Both the position numbers and the translations under genes were made by a program. The notes beneath the pieces were generated by a model. It was not told the DNA's origin, ran no database searches, and saw only the letters and a list, made by a program, of their open reading frames with translations. DNA of 20,464 nt, from the NCBI GenBank assembly GCA_030727685.1, contig JANRBC010000095.1, positions 1-20,464 of the forward strand, given 5' to 3'. This DNA is from Ilumatobacteraceae bacterium (GTDB lineage: Bacteria > Actinomycetota > Acidimicrobiia > Acidimicrobiales > Ilumatobacteraceae). Position 1 is the stretch's first letter. Each line of letters begins with the position of its first letter. Below, in pieces: positions 1 to 7,560 of the stretch.

Positions 1-177
1 TGTCGACTCGCCACCCGGCATAACAAGGGCATCTACAGAAGCCAAATCTTGCGGAGTTCTTACTTCTTGTGTCGAGACGCCAATCGAATTGAGAACTTTT
101 ATGTGACTACTAAATGCACCCTGAAGGGCTAAAACTCCGACTACTTTCGCCGAATTATTTTGCGAGACGCGAACCAC
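1..177 (-). CDS. pdxT: Pyridoxal 5'-phosphate synthase glutaminase subunit PdxT (partial, N-terminus only)
   Basis: PdxT hydrolyses glutamine and passes ammonia to PdxS in the DXP-independent vitamin B6 pathway. Only the first 59 codons lie in the window, and the gene runs off the left edge. Seen: the class I glutaminase N-terminal pattern VGVLALQGAF near residues 12-21, then a stretch ending PGGEST at residues 54-59, which is the ammonia-site/oxyanion loop of this family. The nucleophile Cys and the His/Glu of the triad would lie beyond the edge. The start is taken as GTG at 177, because a GAGG ribosome-binding site lies 7 bases upstream (185-188). It is 18 bases after the pdxS stop in the same reading frame, so the pair is surely co-transcribed. 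The frame has no ATG before the conserved core, which supports the GTG start. Gene identity is very secure; the exact start is fairly secure. Confidence 0.93.
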   Translation of the reverse strand, partial: MVRVSQNNSAKVVGVLALQGAFSSHIKVLNSIGVSTQEVRTPQDLASVDALVMPGGEST

Positions 178-195
178 CTGGAGGCCTCGAATCGT

Positions 196-1104
196 TCACC
201 AACCACGCTCCGCATACCGCTGTTCAATTTTGTCCATGCCAATGCCGGTCATTGGCCCACCCAGATTGCGACTCACCTTGGCGATGATTTCTGGATCACG
301 AAAGTGAGTGGTTGCTTCGACAATTGCTTTTGCGCGTGGCGCAGGATCATCGCTCTTGAAAATGCCCGAGCCAACGAAAACGGCTTGTGCGCCGAGTTGC
401 ATTGCAAGCGCTGCGTCACTTGGCGTCGCAATGCCGCCAGCGCAGAACAACGGAACCTGCAACCAACCGGTCTCTGCAATTTCTTGCACGAGCGGCAAAG
501 GTGCTTGTAATTTTTTAGCCCAGTCAAAAAGTTCGGCTGAATCTGCTTGCGTGATTTTTCGAATATCACCAATGATCGAACGAAGATGACGAACTGCTTC
601 AACGATGTTGCCCGTACCTGCTTCACCTTTTGAGCGAATCAAGGCGGCACCTTCACTAATGCGTCGCAAAGCCTCACCAAGATTTGTCGCACCACAAACA
701 AATGGCGTCGCGAACATCAACTTGTCGATGTGATGCGCTTCATCAGCCGGGGTGAGCACTTCGCTCTCGTCGATAAAGTCGACACCAAGCGACTCAAGAA
801 CCTGCGCTTCAACGAAATGTCCGATGCGGGCCTTGGCCATAACTGGTATTGAACAAACAGCCTGGATACCCGTAATCATTTCGGGGTCACTCATTCGCGC
901 AACACCACCGTCGCGACGAATGTCTGCTGGCACACGTTCAAGTGCCATAACCGCACATGCGCCAGCGTCTTCGGCAATCTTGGCTTGTTCGGGGTTGACG
1001 ACATCCATGATTACGCCACCCTTGAGCATTTCTGCCAGGCCACGCTTCACGATCATTGACCCAGTTGAAGATTGCGTTTTATTTTCAGATTCGCGCTTGG
1101 CCAT
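196..1104 (-). CDS. pdxS: Pyridoxal 5'-phosphate synthase lyase subunit PdxS
   Basis: PdxS condenses ribose 5-phosphate, glyceraldehyde 3-phosphate and ammonia (from PdxT) into pyridoxal 5'-phosphate and works as a dodecamer in the cytosol. The 302-residue length is normal for the family. Seen: KGGVIMDV with the substrate-binding Asp at residue 34, the first catalytic Lys at 91 in PVMAKARIGH, and the second at 159 in RSKGEAGTGN. All three are offset by +10 from the Bacillus numbering (D24, K81, K149), consistent with a slightly longer polar N-terminus of about 15 residues. The ATG at 1104 has AAAGG 7 bases upstream. pdxT follows at once. The 65 bases between this start and the DUF3048 gene probably hold its promoter, but I cannot pick a convincing -35/-10 pair; TAAGTT (1147-1152) and TACGCT (1132-1137) are only possible -10 boxes. 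Confidence 0.98.
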   Translation of the reverse strand: MAKRESENKTQSSTGSMIVKRGLAEMLKGGVIMDVVNPEQAKIAEDAGACAVMALERVPADIRRDGGVARMSDPEMITGIQAVCSIPVMAKARIGHFVEAQVLESLGVDFIDESEVLTPADEAHHIDKLMFATPFVCGATNLGEALRRISEGAALIRSKGEAGTGNIVEAVRHLRSIIGDIRKITQADSAELFDWAKKLQAPLPLVQEIAETGWLQVPLFCAGGIATPSDAALAMQLGAQAVFVGSGIFKSDDPAPRAKAIVEATTHFRDPEIIAKVSRNLGGPMTGIGMDKIEQRYAERGW

Positions 1105-1169
1105 GAATAAACCTTTCAGCTACTAAGAATTAGCGTAGCGAACTCAAACTTAGGTTCTCATCTAATTTT

Positions 1170-2240
1170 CTATGGATACGGAACACTGGCGGTGTCGATG
1201 CCCTCAGGAATATGAACCGCCGATTTAGCTCGAATTACCTCTACCCAAGTGCGACCTGGTGTGAGTTTGATGACCGCGCCCTTTGTGTCTTTGAACACAT
1301 ATGGCTCAAGCGCGTCTGTTCGCTCCCATGAACCTTGAATCAAAGCACCTGCTGTGTAGACCCAAACTTCGCCACTACCAATCGTTTTAGCAATCGGACT
1401 CCCACCTGACTTGCCATAAATAACTGACATCACGATGACGTTTGGCGCATTTACTCGAACATCGTCCATGTCAACGTGCGGTTTGTTGTCTTGTGAACGA
1501 AGGAAGGTCAAATTCTCTGGGCTCCACTCCCACATCACATCCACACCATCCATCGAGATTTTTACGGCACCCGACGGTTTTGAATCGGTCGGCACAGTTT
1601 CGCCATCGGCACGATATTCGAACTGCGGCACGGGTGGTTTGGCATCGGCTGGTGCGAGTGTCCACAATTTTGAGGTTTCGGCGACCAAGTTATGCGGAGC
1701 CACACGACTCGACTCGCGTCTAAAACCTCCGGCCTCATTTGCTGCCGAATGACTCAGATCAATCATCGTTGACTTTCTGATTGCAGACGTCACTTTTGCA
1801 TTGCCACCACTCCAAACAAACAACGGAGCATTCAGCGATGCGAGCAAATCAATGTCTTGCAAACGACCACTGCGAACCGGGCCAACTGGGTCGCTGCCCT
1901 GTGATTGATACACCGCAGCGAAACGAGTCAACTGCTCGACGTTTTCTTCGAAGACAATGTCAGCCTGATTCAAACCCCATTGCGGCCGCGCCTTTGGATG
2001 GTTGTCAATCTTGACGACCATCGCTGGTCGACCGATAACAGTTTCATCTGGCGCTTGCGCACCGGTCAACGGGGCCCTCACGATTGGAATCGTGGTCGTC
2101 GTTGTAGTCGTCTCTTCAACGCTTGCAACTGTTGATTCAACGCTTTCTGGACTCGATGAGTCAGATGAGCCACTGCAACTTGCAACAATTACACCAGCAG
2201 CAAATAATGCAACAAGTTTTTGAGTTTGACGATTAAGCAT
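1170..2240 (-). CDS. DUF3048 (YerB-like) family lipoprotein
   Basis: This is a predicted secreted lipoprotein of unknown function. Seen: a basic start, a hydrophobic stretch at residues 9-20 and a lipobox with Cys22 (IVASC), so lipid anchoring on the outer face of the membrane is expected. A Ser/Thr/Glu-rich linker at 23-50 includes seven consecutive Thr (44-50). The two-part DUF3048 region follows: the N-terminal part from about 58 with RPAMVVKIDNHPKARPQ, the acidic DIVFEENVEQLTR, and PVGPVRSGR, then a C-terminal part (about 230-356). The 356-residue length is usual for DUF3048 proteins, which are widespread in Gram-positive bacteria and have no proven reaction that I can name. The gene starts 2 bases after the htpX stop and has a good ribosome site (GGGAG, about 8 bases upstream) inside the htpX end, so it is the third gene of a lemA-htpX unit. 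A link to membrane-protein quality control is only inference. Confidence 0.88.
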   Translation of the reverse strand: MLNRQTQKLVALFAAGVIVASCSGSSDSSSPESVESTVASVEETTTTTTTIPIVRAPLTGAQAPDETVIGRPAMVVKIDNHPKARPQWGLNQADIVFEENVEQLTRFAAVYQSQGSDPVGPVRSGRLQDIDLLASLNAPLFVWSGGNAKVTSAIRKSTMIDLSHSAANEAGGFRRESSRVAPHNLVAETSKLWTLAPADAKPPVPQFEYRADGETVPTDSKPSGAVKISMDGVDVMWEWSPENLTFLRSQDNKPHVDMDDVRVNAPNVIVMSVIYGKSGGSPIAKTIGSGEVWVYTAGALIQGSWERTDALEPYVFKDTKGAVIKLTPGRTWVEVIRAKSAVHIPEGIDTASVPYP

Positions 2241-2242
2241 TT

Positions 2243-3148
2243 TTACATCTCCCTTAAGAGTGCTATTCGCTCTGAGAGCGGTGGGTGGGTATTAAACAGT
2301 TTATGAAATCCACCCAGCCTGCCTGCGTCATTCACCCCCGACAAAGGCTGCTCAATCCACATATGGGCCGTTGCCATACTGGCTGAGTGCGTAACTGTGC
2401 TATCTGCCTGAAGTTTTTCGAGGGCCGAAATCAAACCTGGCGGGTACCGAGTCAATTGACATGCCGAGACATCGGCCAATGTTTCACGGCGACGACTCAC
2501 ACTTGCTTGCATGATGCGCGCGATAATCGGTGCAATAATTAGTAACGCAAAACCAACGAGCGCAAGTGGGTTGCTCGAGTTCTGACGGTCTGAAGAACGA
2601 CCCACTCGCCCACCGTTCCACCACATCATGCGAATCGCCAGGTCGGTCAAGATGGCGACCGTACCGACAAGTGTCACTGCCAAAGTCGACACCAGAATGT
2701 CGTAGTTCTTGATGTGCGAAAGTTCGTGCGCTAGAACACCTTCAAGTTCAACTCGATCAAGTTTTTCTAGCAATCCACTCGTCACGGCTATCGCAGCGTG
2801 CTTGGGGTTGCGACCTGTAGCAAAGGCGTTCGGCGCCGGGTCGTCGATGACATAAACCCTCGGCTTTGGTAAACCACCTGCAATGCAAAGACCTTCGACC
2901 AAATTGTGTAGTCGTTTGTAAACCTGCTCGTCTGCCGGCTTGGCTCGACTGACCCGCAAGGCAATCGAATCTGACTTCCAATATGACGTAAACGCCATCA
3001 CCGCAGAAATAACGAGTGCGATCGAAGTACCAAACACCGGATTGCCCGAAACCTGACCAGCCGCCGCCCCAGCTGCAACCGTCAACACGACAAAGCCCAA
3101 CAGCAAAAATACTGATCGTCGTTTATTCGAAGAAATTAAGTCGTGCAT
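2243..3148 (-). CDS. htpX: HtpX-like M48 membrane zinc metalloprotease
   Basis: HtpX proteases cut misfolded membrane proteins and belong to the envelope stress machinery. Seen in the 301 residues: two hydrophobic segments near the N-terminus (about 12-30 and 41-55), the zinc motif HELSH at 141-145 with catalytic Glu142, a hydrophobic pair after it (about 152-172 and 195-212), and the third zinc ligand Glu222 in RRRETLADVSA. NAFATGR at 107-113 is also typical of the family. Length and layout match HtpX fully. It sits 14 bases after the lemA stop, a pairing seen in many bacteria. No Shine-Dalgarno sequence is visible before the ATG at 3148. Instead the gap carries the word TTCTAG twice, so translation may depend on coupling to lemA. 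The gene is complete. Confidence 0.96.
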   Translation of the reverse strand: MHDLISSNKRRSVFLLLGFVVLTVAAGAAAGQVSGNPVFGTSIALVISAVMAFTSYWKSDSIALRVSRAKPADEQVYKRLHNLVEGLCIAGGLPKPRVYVIDDPAPNAFATGRNPKHAAIAVTSGLLEKLDRVELEGVLAHELSHIKNYDILVSTLAVTLVGTVAILTDLAIRMMWWNGGRVGRSSDRQNSSNPLALVGFALLIIAPIIARIMQASVSRRRETLADVSACQLTRYPPGLISALEKLQADSTVTHSASMATAHMWIEQPLSGVNDAGRLGGFHKLFNTHPPLSERIALLREM

Positions 3149-3162
3149 AAAAACTAGAAGAT

Positions 3163-3714
3163 CTAGAACTGCACTTTCGGCGCAACTTTTTCGGCATCGG
3201 TCGCCTCAAAAAATTCGCTCTCTTTGAACTTGAAAATTGAAGCGAAGATAACACTCGGAAACGAATGCACAGCGTTGTTATATGTCAGAACTGCATCGTT
3301 AAAGAATTGTCGAGCATAGGCAATGCGGCTTTCTGTGTTGCTGAGTTCTTCTTGAAGACTCAAAAAACTGGCATTTGCTTTCAAATCTGGATATGACTCA
3401 GAAAGCGCAAACAACTGTCGCAACGCACCCGAAAGAGCATTATCAGCACCCGCCTGCTCTGCCACAGTGCTCGGAGCCGCCATAGCCACATTTCGCGCAG
3501 CGATGACTTGTTGCAGAGTCTTTTGCTCAAAGTCTGCGTAGCCCTTAACCGTCTCGACGAGATTTGGAATAAGTTCAATTCGTCGCTTCAATTGCACATC
3601 AATTTGCGACCATGCGTTTTTAACTTGATTTCGCCGTTGAACCAAAGAGTTGTACGACAGCGCTACAAAACCGACAAGAACAACGATTACAACAAGCCAA
3701 ACTAAATTCGACAT
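3163..3714 (-). CDS. lemA: LemA family membrane-anchored protein
   Basis: LemA proteins have one N-terminal membrane segment and a long helical-bundle domain. Their exact role is unknown, although they often neighbour HtpX or other membrane proteases. Seen: a hydrophobic segment at residues 4-20, then the family signature around 30-70 (RRNQVKNAWSQIDVQLKRR, IELIPNLVETVKGYADFE), AARN near 73-76, helical heptad-like stretches to about 140, and YNNAVHSFPSVIFA near 145-158. At 183 residues it has the usual length. The ATG at 3714 has AGAGG about 5 bases upstream. It is the first gene of the lemA-htpX-DUF3048 unit. The 48 bases between it and pimA include a possible -10 box. Confidence 0.96.
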   Translation of the reverse strand: MSNLVWLVVIVVLVGFVALSYNSLVQRRNQVKNAWSQIDVQLKRRIELIPNLVETVKGYADFEQKTLQQVIAARNVAMAAPSTVAEQAGADNALSGALRQLFALSESYPDLKANASFLSLQEELSNTESRIAYARQFFNDAVLTYNNAVHSFPSVIFASIFKFKESEFFEATDAEKVAPKVQF

Positions 3715-3748
3715 GATTCCTCTTGCTTTCTCTTGGGGGTAGAGACTT

Positions 3749-3754
3749 ATTCTA
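3749..3754 (-). promoter_or_regulatory. Possible -10 box for lemA
   Basis: On the minus strand this reads TAGAAT, a good match to the TANNNT -10 pattern. Its expected start point is about 28 bases before the lemA ATG. No convincing -35 element sits 16-18 bases upstream, where the sequence is the 3' end of pimA. The claim rests on the -10 word and on the need for some promoter in the 48-base gap if lemA is not read from pimA. Confidence 0.3.
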
Positions 3755-3762
3755 CTGCGTGG

Positions 3763-4923
3763 CTATAACCGCTGAGGTTTGCGCAAAACACGATCTGAGA
3801 ACATTCGCACCACACGACTTTTTGGATGATGATCTGGATTGAAACTCTCGCGCTCTAAAACTTTGTGATAAATCTCGACATAAATTTCAGCAAGACGTCG
3901 CATTGAGAGCTCTTTAGCCCTCTCGAGTCCACTTTGTCGCAGTCGTTCGGCTAACTGTTTGTCGTCGATAATTTTGGCCAGACTCTCAGTCAGACCTTGC
4001 ACATCGCCTGGTTCGATCAGCCATCCATTGACATCATGAGTGGCGACGTTTCGATATCCCTCGAGAGAGCTCGCAACTACGGGCGCTCCACTTGCCATTG
4101 CCTCAAGAACGACGATGCCGAAAGATTCGCTATGCAAACTTGGCGCACAAAACACGCTGCACTTTGCCAAGCGATCAATTTTTTCGGCATCGGTAATTCG
4201 GCCGAGCCACGCGACACGACTGTCGTGTGAATACTTCGCTTTCAGTTCTTCGATGCCCTCGCCGTCAGATGCGACCCAAAGCTCTACGTCATCTGCAATT
4301 TTCTCAAACGCTTCGAGCAAAACCGCCAGACCTTTGCGTGGCTCGTATCTGCCACAAAAGAAAATCGACTTCTTTTCGCCGCGCGTAATCTCTGGGCGCG
4401 AATAGAGATCGCTTTCAATGCCATTAAATAAAATTTCATAATCGCCACCTAAATAGCGATGTGCAAGTTCGCGGGCTTGCGGCGAAACCGCAACTCGCGC
4501 GTCCAAAAAATCTGCGATCCAGTTCACTCCCTTGCTGAGTCGGCCGTACCAAGCAATGTCGCCAGCTGCATGAAAGGTACCGACCATCGGCGCCAACCTC
4601 AACAGCAGTGCAGTCACCGTTGGCCCCGGAGCAATCGGCTCATGCAGATGCAAAACATCAAATGCTTCGTCGTTGATCGCGCGAATCGTTCGTAACGCCG
4701 CTGATGGATCTGGCGCCAGTGGCACGATTGATCCGTTCGCTGCTGTGGGCAAACTGTTGCCGAGTGGTGTCACAAATGGTTCGGGGGGCGGTCCGTCGCA
4801 TGGTCCGAGAACGCGGGCTTCGTGTCCCATTTTTCGCAATTCGCGCGCCAAACCCAACACTTGTGCTTGCACGCCGCCAGGAATTGTCAAACTGTATGGA
4901 GATATCAAACCAATGCGCAACAT
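3763..4923 (-). CDS. pimA: GT4 glycosyltransferase, PimA-like phosphatidylinositol mannosyltransferase
   Basis: PimA transfers the first mannose from GDP-mannose to phosphatidyl-myo-inositol on the inner face of the membrane, the first step to PIMs. Seen (residues counted from ATG 4923): MLRIGLISPYS at the start, the glycine-rich PGGVQ loop at 15-19, FHAAGD near 117-122 (the active-site His of PimA lies in such a motif), GRYEPRKG near 191-198, and the GT-B donor-site EX7E pair in ESFGIVVLE at 266-274. The C-terminal tail is basic. The frame stays open up to GTG at 4977, but the family begins at this ATG, and neither start has a well-spaced ribosome site; starting at 4977 would add 18 polar residues. 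In M. tuberculosis pimA is directly after patA. Here an opposite-strand gene separates them. Substrate is inferred from context; other GT4 mannosyltransferases are the alternative. Confidence 0.87.
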   Translation of the reverse strand: MLRIGLISPYSLTIPGGVQAQVLGLARELRKMGHEARVLGPCDGPPPEPFVTPLGNSLPTAANGSIVPLAPDPSAALRTIRAINDEAFDVLHLHEPIAPGPTVTALLLRLAPMVGTFHAAGDIAWYGRLSKGVNWIADFLDARVAVSPQARELAHRYLGGDYEILFNGIESDLYSRPEITRGEKKSIFFCGRYEPRKGLAVLLEAFEKIADDVELWVASDGEGIEELKAKYSHDSRVAWLGRITDAEKIDRLAKCSVFCAPSLHSESFGIVVLEAMASGAPVVASSLEGYRNVATHDVNGWLIEPGDVQGLTESLAKIIDDKQLAERLRQSGLERAKELSMRRLAEIYVEIYHKVLERESFNPDHHPKSRVVRMFSDRVLRKPQRL

Positions 4924-5003
4924 CTTCTTGCGCACATAACTTGGTCCAAAATTTGATTCATTACTCACATCGTTCACCGCTTCTACCGTACGACCATTGC
5001 GAC

Positions 5004-5009
5004 TAGTTT
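5004..5009 (+). promoter_or_regulatory. Candidate -10 box giving a leaderless LLM-gene transcript
   Basis: TAGTTT fits the TANNNT -10 pattern. Counting seven bases downstream puts the transcription start on the A of ATG 5016, so the mRNA would be leaderless, which is common in actinobacteria. No ribosome-binding site is present upstream of this ATG, which agrees. The -35 region (about 4981-4986) matches TTGACA poorly. The short gap also has to serve pimA on the other strand. Confidence 0.35.
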
Positions 5010-5015
5010 AAATGC

Positions 5016-5939
5016 ATGATTTCGGCAGCAGATTTTAGACCGGCAGTTTCGATGGTCGCACCGGCCAAAAAACGACATGCGATTCTCGATCTAGCTCGTC
5101 GTGCCGAAGAATTGAGATTTGCAGGCATCGCTTGCCCGAGTCTCGGCGCAACAATGGGTTTTTGCGTCTCTTTGGCCCACTCGACAAACGAGATCAAGTT
5201 TTGGACATCTATCCAACCGATTTATTACAGCCATGCAATAGAAATGGCAAACACTGCAGCACACATTCATGAAGTTTCAAACGGACGGTTCGCTCTTGGA
5301 TTAGGTGTCAGCCACGGCCCGGTCATCGACCGCCTTGGTGCTACCACCGCAACGCCACTAGCAGACATCAAAAATTATCTTGCAACGATGAAGGCTCAAG
5401 AACGATTTTCAGGCGATCTTCCGCCAATTTATTTGGCCGCGTTGCGCAACAAAATGATGCAGCTGGCTAGCGAGATATCGAATGGCGCCATCTGGGCTAA
5501 TGCATCGCGCAAAAGCATTGCTGGGCAAATTGCCCTGCTCCCAGACTCGAAACGCAGCGAAATGTTTCTTGCAAACATGATCCCGACGGTTATTAGCGAC
5601 GACGTTGAAGCGGCAAGAGCAATACACCGCAAAACTTTGGTCGGTTATGTCACTTTGCCTAACTACCGAAATTATTGGCGAGCATGTGGCTACGGCGAGC
5701 AGATTGATGCTTTTGAAGAAATTTTGTCAGAGTCGGCCAAAGAATCGCGCAACACCGAGATCATCTCAGCGATGGACAATCAATGGTTAGACGACTGCAC
5801 TATTTCTGGCGACGTCGACACCGTACGCGAGCGTCTTTATGGATGGTCGCAAATAGGCGTGCTTCCGATTGCAGTTATGTCTTCGACTTCTGGTGGCCAA
5901 GCGCAAGCCATCAGTCAATTATTTGACGCTTACAGCTAA
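5016..5939 (+). CDS. LLM-class, probably F420-dependent oxidoreductase
   Basis: This is a bacterial luciferase-like TIM-barrel oxidoreductase, probably using reduced F420; the substrate is unknown. Seen in 307 residues: an early ARRAEELRFAGIACP segment (about 27-41), the ATSI/TSIQPIY-type strand with YYSHAIEMA (about 65-80), and the strong family signature HEVSNGRFALGLGVSHGP near 88-105. PPIYLAALRNKMMQLASEISNGAIW follows at about 136-160 and a C-terminal barrel-closing part. NpdG, which exchanges hydride between NADPH and F420, is encoded about 7 kb away, which supports F420 over FMN. It is the only plus-strand gene in the first 13 kb and lies between pimA and patA, which are neighbours in mycobacteria. 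Its TAA stop overlaps the patA stop by 4 bases. No Shine-Dalgarno sequence is visible at ATG 5016; another ATG at 5012 is in a different frame. Confidence 0.9.
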   Translation: MISAADFRPAVSMVAPAKKRHAILDLARRAEELRFAGIACPSLGATMGFCVSLAHSTNEIKFWTSIQPIYYSHAIEMANTAAHIHEVSNGRFALGLGVSHGPVIDRLGATTATPLADIKNYLATMKAQERFSGDLPPIYLAALRNKMMQLASEISNGAIWANASRKSIAGQIALLPDSKRSEMFLANMIPTVISDDVEAARAIHRKTLVGYVTLPNYRNYWRACGYGEQIDAFEEILSESAKESRNTEIISAMDNQWLDDCTISGDVDTVRERLYGWSQIGVLPIAVMSSTSGGQAQAISQLFDAYS

Positions 5940-6865
5940 CAAGTCTCAGCAATTTTGTCGCTCGGCCAGTTCGGTTGAAATAAGTGCCACTGCTCTGGTT
6001 TTTCTCTAATCAATATTTCGAATTCGCGAACTAGATCTTGCGCAACAATCTTCATATCATCGCGAAGTGATCCTGTGCGCTGAATATTCACCGCAGGTCG
6101 AACGACTGTTTCGTGTTGATCGAGGCCCTTTGCAAAATACGTACCCAGAGACAGCAATGTCGCGCCGGTACGCAACGCAAAGAAGGCTGGCCCAGCAGGC
6201 ACGGTAGTGCGCTCGCCGAAAAATTCGACTTCAATACCGTTGCCTTGCAAGTCACGGTCGCTCAACAGTGCAACGATTTCATTTCTTGCAAGGGCTTCTT
6301 GCACTGCAACCCCTGCCTTGTCATCAAGCGGAATCACATTTACGCCGTAACTCGTGCGCAAGTCAACAAAAATTTGAAACAAACCCTGTGAATCAAGTTT
6401 CTCAACAACGGCATTCAGGTTGTGGCCCTGATCGATCAACCACCTACCAGACCACTCCCATCCACCCAAGTGCGGCAAAGCCAAGATCACACCTTTACCG
6501 AGATTGAGTCCGTTCTCGATGTGCTCAAAGCCAGTGACCGAAATTTTTGAGTTGATAATTTCTTTCGACAATGTCGGCAATCGAAAAGTCTCTACAAAGT
6601 ATCTTGCATAACTTTGATATGACTTGCTTACCGCACGTCGCAACTTAAAGCCACATAACTCTGGGTTGACTCTGCGCAAATTGCGAGCGACGATCGGCCG
6701 CTGCTTTCGCATAAAGACACAAACAACCGGCACAACAATCGAAGTTGCAACTGCAATAGCCGCAGGCGGAACAACTTTCATAATTCGGCCAACGACCCTG
6801 TATCCGAAAATTATCAATGCGTCAGTACGCGATGCTTTAGCCTGTAATTCTGAATTATTCGTCAC
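5936..6865 (-). CDS. patA: PatA-like phosphatidylinositol mannoside acyltransferase (LpxL/HtrB fold)
   Basis: PatA-type enzymes move an acyl chain from acyl-CoA to the mannose of PIM1/PIM2 at the membrane; they share a fold with LpxL/HtrB lipid A acyltransferases. Seen: a hydrophobic N-terminal stretch (about 34-51), RKQRPIVARNLRRV (53-66), the catalytic HX4E motif His132-Glu137 in PHLGGWEW, the SDRD segment at 202-205, and the closing PEQWHLFQPNWPSD at 290-303, a hallmark of the LpxL superfamily. The 309-residue length is typical. Placement after pgsA and near pimA makes the PIM role likely. It starts at GTG 6865 and overlaps the pgsA stop by 4 bases (GTGA), which indicates translational coupling. 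Its stop overlaps the stop of the convergent LLM gene. Confidence 0.9.
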   Translation of the reverse strand: MTNNSELQAKASRTDALIIFGYRVVGRIMKVVPPAAIAVATSIVVPVVCVFMRKQRPIVARNLRRVNPELCGFKLRRAVSKSYQSYARYFVETFRLPTLSKEIINSKISVTGFEHIENGLNLGKGVILALPHLGGWEWSGRWLIDQGHNLNAVVEKLDSQGLFQIFVDLRTSYGVNVIPLDDKAGVAVQEALARNEIVALLSDRDLQGNGIEVEFFGERTTVPAGPAFFALRTGATLLSLGTYFAKGLDQHETVVRPAVNIQRTGSLRDDMKIVAQDLVREFEILIREKPEQWHLFQPNWPSDKIAETC

Positions 6866-7551
6866 TGCACACGACGACGCCGTGTCACTCTAAGCCGTCG
6901 ATCGTCGCGCTGAGCGCGACGAGAGGCACGCCGTGACTGACGCAACGCAACACGATCAGCTGTTGCTGGCGCAACTGCTGCTTGATTCCAAACTTTGAAG
7001 AATCGCTGTACTGCTGTCATCGTGACCAAAATGAGCATAAGCAGCATCGCCCAAAAGAGAAGCTCGTCAAAGAGCAGACCCACGCAAAGCAGAATTATTC
7101 GCTCTGCTCGCTCCATCAAACCACCCTTGGCATTTAAACCGAGCGATTCGGCTTTTGCGCGTTGATACGAAATCAACGACGAAACTGCCATAACAGCGAA
7201 AACTAGAACCGAAGCAAATGCGCCCCTTTGATAACCCAAGAACCAGGCAACACCACCGAGCAACACGGCATCAGTTACTCGATCGATTGTCGAATCAAAA
7301 AAGGCTCCGCGTTGACTGCTTTGATTAGATGCCTTGGCAAGTGCCCCATCCAACAAGTCGGGCAGCGCTGCAAGCACAACCAACAACAACCCAAGGCGTA
7401 GCGCACCTAAACCGATCGCCACTGCCGCGCCAACCGCGACGACCAAGCCCAACAAAGTCAAATGATCAGGCGAGATTTTTGTTTTACGAAGTTGCTCACC
7501 CACTGGTCGAACAATTCGCTCTACCTGGTGGCGAAATCTGCCATCAAACAT
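6862..7551 (-). CDS. pgsA: CDP-alcohol phosphatidyltransferase, phosphatidylinositol phosphate synthase-like
   Basis: This integral membrane enzyme is expected to join CDP-diacylglycerol and inositol 3-phosphate into phosphatidylinositol phosphate, the precursor of PI and PIMs. Seen in 229 residues: several membrane helices and the family motif at 65-90, D65..D68-G69..A72-K73, then G82, D86 and D90. All four Asp are present, but the usual Arg after the Ala is Lys73. YQRAKAESLG and GGLMERAER (about 129-151) match the inositol-phosphate-binding part of actinobacterial synthases, which favours PI-phosphate over phosphatidylglycerol-phosphate synthesis. The C-terminus (200-229) is very basic, with 14 Arg in 30 residues. 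An ATG start, 9 bases after the upstream gene, and a 4-base overlap with patA place it firmly in the operon. In mycobacteria pgsA1 holds the same position. Confidence 0.92.
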   Translation of the reverse strand: MFDGRFRHQVERIVRPVGEQLRKTKISPDHLTLLGLVVAVGAAVAIGLGALRLGLLLVVLAALPDLLDGALAKASNQSSQRGAFFDSTIDRVTDAVLLGGVAWFLGYQRGAFASVLVFAVMAVSSLISYQRAKAESLGLNAKGGLMERAERIILLCVGLLFDELLFWAMLLMLILVTMTAVQRFFKVWNQAAVAPATADRVALRQSRRASRRAQRDDRRLRVTRRRRVQ

Positions 7552-7560
7552 GTTTACAGC

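Noticed and set aside
160..510. Open plus-strand frames across pdxS, and similar long antisense frames in other genes
   Set aside because: Their translations are of odd composition, match no family, and lie fully opposite clearly conserved genes.
1..1104. A pdxS-pdxT fusion, since both are in one frame
   Set aside because: A TGA at 196-198 ends pdxS, and pdxT has its own GAGG and GTG start.
2070..2130. Short simple-sequence repeat as a phase-variable tract
   Set aside because: It encodes the seven-Thr linker of the lipoprotein with mixed Thr codons, so it is not a uniform repeat prone to slippage.
4924..4977. PimA start at GTG 4977
   Set aside because: It would add 18 polar residues ahead of the standard family start, and has no better ribosome site; still possible.
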